NCBI GenBank assembly: GCA_946479285.1
Contig: CAMLFH010000004.1
Coordinates: 62,001-126,000 of the forward strand
Length of the DNA stretch: 64,000 nt
Direction: 5' to 3'
Origin: an uncultured Flavobacteriales bacterium
Lineage (GTDB): Bacteria; Bacteroidota; Bacteroidia; Flavobacteriales; Crocinitomicaceae
Positions within the stretch are counted from its first letter, which is position 1; each line of letters opens with the position of its first letter. Positions 59,403-64,000 of the stretch are shown here, one piece after another. The notes beneath the pieces are model-generated. The model was not told the DNA's origin. It searched no databases and saw only the letters and a list, made by a program, of their open reading frames with translations. The position numbers and the translations under genes were made by a program.

Positions 59403-60068
59403 ATGAAACAGCTTTTCTTTTTATGGAGCTTTACCATGTTCACTTCTATCGAACTGAATGCTCAGCAAGATTCACCGGAGACAGCAGGAAAAGATTCACT
59501 AAATACAGTTATTTCAGATCTCAAGATCGACACTGCTTATTATCCTCCCTGCATCCTTCCATTGGAGCCCGATAGTAAGCTTCCCTTCTTTAAATTTAAT
59601 CCCGTAAGATTTGATTCCGGCTGTAATGCAAAAGGAGCTAAAAGAGATTTAAAAAATGGAAAAGCCATGGTTTGGTTTCCCGGGGGATTTGTTGGTCGTG
59701 ATTTCAGTTCCGAAGCAGATCAGGAGTTCCAAAAAAGGTACCAGGTACAATTTGTTTCACCAGGTTGTGTCAGGTCGGGCGATGAAGACCCGGCAGCTTA
59801 CAATGAAATCATCTTCAAATACCTGGATAGAAAGTACGGAACGGGCTGGCGAAATGAATTAAGTTCTGATGCCATTGGTTTTGAAAAACCTATAATCAGA
59901 ACACCCAAATTGACTTCTCCCCTGGCAATGCGGCTTGCAAACCCGCAGGCAATTGACTCACAAGCTCCCAATCCGGAAACAGAAACTTCTGTTTGGTGGT
60001 ATATTTTGCCTACAAGTGGATTTGCTTTGTTAGTTTCGCTGTACTTTATAAAAAAACGGAAAGATTAA
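59403..60068 (+). CDS. Unknown exported protein, tandem paralogue 2, with the same C-terminal tail
   Basis: 221 residues, with MKQLFFLWSFTMFTSIELNA as the signal peptide. It repeats the core of its neighbour: VWFPGGFVGRDFSSEADQEF, FQKRYQVQFVSPGCVRSGD, YNEIIFKYLDRKYGTGWRNE, and the same tail (QAIDSQAPNPETETS plus VWWYILPTSGFALLVS and a KKRKD end). The 123-base coding stretch for the tail (59916-60038) is about 92% identical by hand count to 59235-59357, whereas the rest has diverged more. Function unknown; the two probably have related or complementary roles. Confidence 0.65.
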   Translation: MKQLFFLWSFTMFTSIELNAQQDSPETAGKDSLNTVISDLKIDTAYYPPCILPLEPDSKLPFFKFNPVRFDSGCNAKGAKRDLKNGKAMVWFPGGFVGRDFSSEADQEFQKRYQVQFVSPGCVRSGDEDPAAYNEIIFKYLDRKYGTGWRNELSSDAIGFEKPIIRTPKLTSPLAMRLANPQAIDSQAPNPETETSVWWYILPTSGFALLVSLYFIKKRKD

Positions 60069-60103
60069 ACCAATCTTTATAAATAAAAAGAAAATAGCTT
60101 TAC

Positions 60104-60877
60104 TTATTCCAATTTTCTCAACCACACACTTTCAACCTGGTATTCGTATTCGTCAAACTTGTTTTTTTCAATGTATTCTTCCACCCAACTTTCCGGAATG
60201 AGTGTCATATTCTCGTTTTGTAAAGACACTTTTTTCACTCGAAAGGGTCTTTTCACTCCATCCACTTCCAGGTAAAGCCGGTTGTTTGACCAATACTGAT
60301 GCAAGTTCTTTTCATCTATGTGGATTTTCTCCGGAAGTTTCCACGGATACCACATATTGATGGCATCAAATGCAACAGAAACTTCTCCTATTGGAATTTC
60401 CCAGTCTCCATACAAACAAACCGGATTTATATAAGAGTCCGTATATTTTGTCAACTCATTTCCCGCAATAGTGTCTTTTACAAAGTAATAAACGGCCCCA
60501 AGCAATCTCTTTTCTTCCATGATCAAAGAATCGTTCCTTAATTGGATGGAGTAAATTGCTTCCAGTTTACCTTCACTCCAACTCATTAGATAATGATCAC
60601 CTTCCTTCGTTACAACGTAATCATAGATTTCCAGCAGGCAACATGGGTAATCGATTTCATAAGCCTTTTTGTTAGTGAACAACCAATGGGTATTCGGATA
60701 AATCCATCTGTATGGTCCTTCCGTTGGAAGATCAGAGTTGATCAGAGTGTTATCCAAACGCATGGAGGTGAGAAGCCAGGTCCCGCTTAACTGCTTCTCC
60801 TGGCTAAAAACGGAAAGAGAAGCTGTCAAAAAAATGAGTGCTAAATTAATTTTCATTGAAATGCGCCTGCTAGTCAT
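60104..60877 (-). CDS. Secreted lipocalin-like protein, last gene of the dikinase operon
   Basis: About 257 residues. The start MTSRRISMKINLALIFLTAS gives a signal peptide ending SVFSQ; the mature protein opens LSGTWLLTSMRLDN with the GxW motif of lipocalin-like domains. The ATG at 60877 overlaps the stop of the dikinase-like gene by one base (TGATG); the ATG at 60856 also gives a clean signal peptide. Several aromatic-rich strands follow (PYRWIYPNTHWLFTN, RLYLEVDGVKRPFRV). A small-molecule binding role is suggested by the fold guess only. Confidence 0.65.
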   Translation of the reverse strand: MTSRRISMKINLALIFLTASLSVFSQEKQLSGTWLLTSMRLDNTLINSDLPTEGPYRWIYPNTHWLFTNKKAYEIDYPCCLLEIYDYVVTKEGDHYLMSWSEGKLEAIYSIQLRNDSLIMEEKRLLGAVYYFVKDTIAGNELTKYTDSYINPVCLYGDWEIPIGEVSVAFDAINMWYPWKLPEKIHIDEKNLHQYWSNNRLYLEVDGVKRPFRVKKVSLQNENMTLIPESWVEEYIEKNKFDEYEYQVESVWLRKLE

Positions 60878-62778
60878 CAATCATTGTAAAAACGGACTTG
60901 TTTGATATACAAATCCCGGTTTTCTCCCTGGAATTTGAATTCGATATCCAGCACCAGATCAAAAGAAAATATTTTTTTGTTGTGAAGTCCTTTTTCCCAG
61001 AAATAATCCCGAATGACCTTTGCAGCAAGTTCCAGGCGCTTTACCTCTTCTTCGTTCAAAACGGTTTTACCCGAAGTTAAGCTGGAATTCGCCAAGTATT
61101 CGACAATTCGACTGAAATTCGATTCCTCTATTTCGTGAACAATTACCAATTGATCGCAAGTAATCCCCTTTGGCGGCTCTACCACCGAAACATCACCGAG
61201 CTGCACATTGATTGTCATTCCATCCAAATAGGTGTCCGGACGATACAGGTCTTTTGTAATAACTACTCCGTTTGCTTCTTCCTGCGGAAAGGAACGATGC
61301 ACCAAAATTCCCATAGCCAGGTTTTCATCCGAGAAATTGAATAAACGTCGTTCCCGGAAAGCTTCGAAGGACCACAAACTCGCCCATACTTTTAGCACGG
61401 CCTTTTCAATGGTCTTCGTTGAATCATTTAAATCTACCGTTTTGGAATCGTACAATCCTGCTCCGGAGAAACCTGCAGCATCTTCAGCATTGGTAGAAGA
61501 CCTGAAACGAAATGCAGTAAACTCACTTTTCTGAAGCAGTATTTTGATTTCAGCCACCAGGTTAGGATCCAAAGGTATATTCCGTATTTCGGTTTGAAGT
61601 GCTTTTAAGACTTGTTTCAAACTATCCGTGGAAAGGTTTTCACTGGTATGCAGAGAGGCAATTAGTTGTTTTATTTTCGGCTGATCCATGTGTTTCAGAT
61701 AGAAATAAAACGGAATGGCAAACGCAGCTTCCGGAACTTTGAAGTTCCCGGTTTCACTCACTTTGCTCATCAGCCCGAAATGGAATGCTTTATTCCCTAT
61801 TTGATTAGATCCGGCGATTTTAAAATCTTTCAGTTCAACCAAAGTACGGTAGGTAGAATCCATTTTCAGTGAAACAGGTCGTTTGTTCTTTATTTCAGGG
61901 ATTCTTGGCTTTGTTGGTTTATACCAAAGGTCACGATCTGAAATATCGAGCATAATCCATTGCCCCTCCAACTTCCGGAAAGCCGTATCTCGAATCAGGT
62001 TTAGATCTACGGCAATCGGGATCTTTCGATTTCTTCCAAGAATAGACAGATGACTGAGCGGTGTTTGAAATTCATCCAGGATGATTGCTGCCACATTAGG
62101 AATGGATTTCGGAGTTCCATGCGTGACTACAATTTCTTCCGGCAAAAACGGTCGGGAATCGGGAACTGAATCCAGGTTATCTTCAAAGCGCAAACGTCCG
62201 TTACACATTCCTTTGGAAATAGACTGATAGGTTTTGTTTTCGTACAATTCGGAAGGCTTCATGATCGGAATTTGTCCTTTCAGAGAATCTTCCAATGCCA
62301 GCAAGCGTTCTGTGTTCAAAAGCAATTTTAGTTTTTCTCCGAACCAGACCTTCTTCTTAACATGATCGTAAAAAGCTATAATCAATTCCTTTGGCATTTG
62401 ATCAAAAACCGAAAAATCTATAAAATACTGATTGGTCCTGGTATTCACGTTCACATTTCCAAGCAGGTAATCGCGGTTTGGATTTATGCTGTAATTGAGT
62501 TTATTGAATTCATCCAGTTGATTTCTATCTCCTAAATATTCCGAACAAAAGCCATAATGGAACCGATATCTTTCGGAATTGATAAAGTACAATTTATTTT
62601 CCTCCAGATCATAGACTATTTTCACCGATTCAACAGGACCAAGGTTGGTATTTAGAGGCGATCCGGCGAGTTCTTTGAAGTCGCTGTATTTTTTAATCTC
62701 TTTAGCCGCAACCTGGGACTCAGCCTTAAAGAAAAGAAGCAGAAATAAGAAGAAAAGTATATGTTGGTTCTTTTTCAT
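60877..62778 (-). CDS. Secreted PEP-synthase/glucan-dikinase-like protein (phosphohistidine then ATP-grasp)
   Basis: About 633 residues, with signal peptide MKKNQHILFFLFLLLFFKAES. After an N-terminal region of about 200 residues comes a PEP-utiliser mobile domain (VVTHGTPKSIPNVAAIILDE ... TPLSHLSILGRNRKIPIAV), with the catalytic His of the SH motif near 241. Then, from about 330 to the end, comes the PPDK-type ATP-grasp domain: FRFRSSTNAEDAAGFSGAGL (about 446-465), AFRERRLFNFSDENLAMG, and DIEFKFQGENRDLYIKQVRF near the C-terminus. This order, phosphohistidine before ATP domain, is that of glucan water dikinases, not PpsA or PPDK. An exported enzyme of this sort is odd because ATP is scarce outside the cytoplasm. 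I chose the ATG at 62778, which overlaps the upstream stop by one base. Confidence 0.78.
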   Translation of the reverse strand: MKKNQHILFFLFLLLFFKAESQVAAKEIKKYSDFKELAGSPLNTNLGPVESVKIVYDLEENKLYFINSERYRFHYGFCSEYLGDRNQLDEFNKLNYSINPNRDYLLGNVNVNTRTNQYFIDFSVFDQMPKELIIAFYDHVKKKVWFGEKLKLLLNTERLLALEDSLKGQIPIMKPSELYENKTYQSISKGMCNGRLRFEDNLDSVPDSRPFLPEEIVVTHGTPKSIPNVAAIILDEFQTPLSHLSILGRNRKIPIAVDLNLIRDTAFRKLEGQWIMLDISDRDLWYKPTKPRIPEIKNKRPVSLKMDSTYRTLVELKDFKIAGSNQIGNKAFHFGLMSKVSETGNFKVPEAAFAIPFYFYLKHMDQPKIKQLIASLHTSENLSTDSLKQVLKALQTEIRNIPLDPNLVAEIKILLQKSEFTAFRFRSSTNAEDAAGFSGAGLYDSKTVDLNDSTKTIEKAVLKVWASLWSFEAFRERRLFNFSDENLAMGILVHRSFPQEEANGVVITKDLYRPDTYLDGMTINVQLGDVSVVEPPKGITCDQLVIVHEIEESNFSRIVEYLANSSLTSGKTVLNEEEVKRLELAAKVIRDYFWEKGLHNKKIFSFDLVLDIEFKFQGENRDLYIKQVRFYND

Positions 62779-63113
62779 CAGTGCTTTCTCCTTTTTAAAG
62801 CAAACTTTCTTCTGAAAAGGAAGTAAGTTCCTAAAACGCTGATCAATGGAATTCCCACGCAAAGCAAATCGATCAGCATTCTATTCTCCATATATGGCCA
62901 TTTACTGACTATCACTTGAGGAATTAAAACAGAAACAATCACGACTAGTGCTAAAAGTCCCTTCCCACTCGATTTCCATTTGATACAAAGAATAAAAATG
63001 ATCAATGCTACAACCGTAATTAGATCATAGAATAAAGAAACCAACACTTCTTGGCCATGAGCAAAGGCAGAAAGAGGCAGTAAGATTAAAACAGTTAAAA
63101 GCAGATTTTTCAT
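62778..63113 (-). CDS. Small exported/membrane protein, first gene of the dikinase operon
   Basis: 111 residues: a signal-like start (MKNLLLTVLILLPLSAFA), then GQEVLVSLFYDLITVVALII and two more hydrophobic helices (LLALVVIVSVLIPQVIVSK, MLIDLLCVGIPLISVLGTYF) and a basic end RRKFALKRRKH. I see no named family. It shares a one-base stop/start overlap (TGATG) with the dikinase-like gene, so it is cotranscribed and may anchor that enzyme or form a small complex with it. Confidence 0.62.
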   Translation of the reverse strand: MKNLLLTVLILLPLSAFAHGQEVLVSLFYDLITVVALIIFILCIKWKSSGKGLLALVVIVSVLIPQVIVSKWPYMENRMLIDLLCVGIPLISVLGTYFLFRRKFALKRRKH

Positions 63114-63279
63114 AACTCTTCTTTCAACGAACCAATTTTTTACGCATAAGTAACTCTTTTGAAATGAGTGTGTTATTGTAGACTTCGTGTTTCAAAAAGC
63201 CCTAATCCGAGTTGGTATACTAAATACTTCATAGGATGATTAACGCTTTTCTAAGTTAATTATTTCAGGATAAAATTAG

Positions 63280-63852
63280 TTAAAACTGATTCGGTTTCTT
63301 TTGCTTAGCAGCGGCCTCTGCAATTTCAGCAATTCTTTTTTCACGGGTTTCCGGTCGTTTGGCAGAAACCAGCCAATACAGCATTATTTTCTTTATTGAT
63401 TTACTCAATCCTAAAAAGAAATCCATTGCTTCCGGGTATTTGGCCAATGCTTTTTCCAGGTCATCCGGTATAATCAATGCATCGACAGTATCCAAAATAG
63501 TCCACGAGCCGTTCTGTTTTGCCAGTTCAATACTTTCCAAACCCGCTTTGGTCATCAACCCGCCTGCGATCAAACGATCTACTTTATCTTTATTGATCTT
63601 CGACCAGGTACTTTTTGCTTTTCGCTTACTGAAAAACTGGTGGGACTTCTCTGAGTCGATGGAAATCTTCTTACTGTCGATCCAGCCAAAACAAAGCGCT
63701 TCATCCACCGATTCACTCCAGGTGATAGTGGGTTTTCCGGAGGCTTTTTTATAGAACACCACCCATACATTTTGTTCCTTCTCGTGATTCTCCTTTAGCC
63801 ACTCGCGCCATTCCTGCTTGGTTTTCGGATAAAAAACGGTTGTTTCATTCAT
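63280..63852 (-). CDS. YdeI/OmpD-associated family protein
   Basis: A 190-residue protein matching the YdeI family: VFYPKTKQEWREWLKENHEK at about 6-25, WVVFYKKASGKPTITWSESV, EALCFGWIDSKKISID at about 52-67, FSKRKAKSTWSKINKDKVD, and a helical C-terminus rich in Lys and Ala (REKRIAEIAEAAAKQKK). YdeI proteins are small cytosolic proteins linked in some species to bacteriocin or antibiotic tolerance; the biochemical function is not settled. ATGs at 63858 and 63852 are both possible. Confidence 0.82.
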   Translation of the reverse strand: MNETTVFYPKTKQEWREWLKENHEKEQNVWVVFYKKASGKPTITWSESVDEALCFGWIDSKKISIDSEKSHQFFSKRKAKSTWSKINKDKVDRLIAGGLMTKAGLESIELAKQNGSWTILDTVDALIIPDDLEKALAKYPEAMDFFLGLSKSIKKIMLYWLVSAKRPETREKRIAEIAEAAAKQKKPNQF

Positions 63853-63892
63853 ACACATCTATTTTTTGTATGTGTGCTATGCACTAATTTTT

Positions 63893-63920
63893 ACCACATA
63901 GCACACATAGATCACATAGC
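63893..63920. repeat. Short CACATAG tandem in the right-end spacer
   Basis: CCACATAGCACACATAGATC and ACATAGC: three CACATAG words with short spacers. The remaining sequence to the window end (63921-64000) shows no gene or motif I can support. Confidence 0.35.
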
Positions 63921-64000
63921 TATTTCCGCTATCCCATGGCTACCAAAATACTACAAACTATTAGTATTCCGGTCAAATGGAACATTCCGCTGATAATTCC

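Overview
The window reads as chromosomal DNA of a Bacteroidota bacterium, most likely a Flavobacteriales member (a Fluviicola/Crocinitomicaceae-like genome is a guess, not shown). The evidence is seven large secreted proteins ending in type IX secretion system (T9SS) sorting domains, promoters of the Bacteroidota form TTG-N19-21-TANNTTTG, AT-rich spacers, and housekeeping genes (pyrB, pyrR, folD, clpC, gyrA) of ordinary bacterial type. I saw no rRNA, tRNA, CRISPR array, prophage or insertion sequence.

Layout. 0-4.6 kb (minus strand): the start of pyrB and pyrR; a yciH/GDPD-lipoprotein/outer-membrane gene group; an unlisted 46-residue Cys-rich protein; and a deacetylase-SiaB-like pair. 4.7-9.7 kb: a 1673-residue SprB-repeat adhesin with a type B T9SS tail. 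9.7-20 kb: core genes (YkgJ-type protein, a dihydrolipoyl-dehydrogenase-like flavoprotein that lacks its redox cysteines, folD, clpC, gyrA, a TPR protein). 20-30 kb: an esterase, a two-lobed retropepsin-like protease, a MauE-thioredoxin fusion, an egtD/egtB/DUF427 operon for ergothioneine-type thiol synthesis, a SpoIIE phosphatase, pirin, a small GNAT protein and PhnA. 30-48.5 kb: a cell-surface island with six type A T9SS cargo proteins, including a GH5 glycosidase and two modular paralogues, with small unknown genes between them.

48.7-52.4 kb holds the most unusual locus: one gene fusing a DUF805 membrane domain, a DprE1/VAO-like FAD oxidoreductase and a class I methyltransferase, followed 2 bases later by an unrecognised membrane-anchored partner. 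52.4-58.6 kb: a vWA protein, a WG-repeat protein, and an operon of three SRPBCC (AHSA1-like) proteins plus DoxX under an ArsR-type repressor with a visible palindromic operator. 58.7-60.1 kb: two tandem unknown paralogues with a shared C-terminal membrane tail. 60.1-63.1 kb: a three-gene operon, with 1-base overlaps, around a secreted PEP-synthase/glucan-dikinase-like protein. 63.3-63.9 kb: a YdeI-like protein.

The spacers carry several families of short dispersed repeats: GTTCAA/TTGAAC elements, a TACCGCAAAT hairpin whose two copies have compensating stem changes, GGGTGC-type palindromes that act as terminators, CTTCGACTTCGCTGCGCC elements and CTGGAACGAGC hairpins. All domain calls are made by eye from sequence motifs; no database search was possible.
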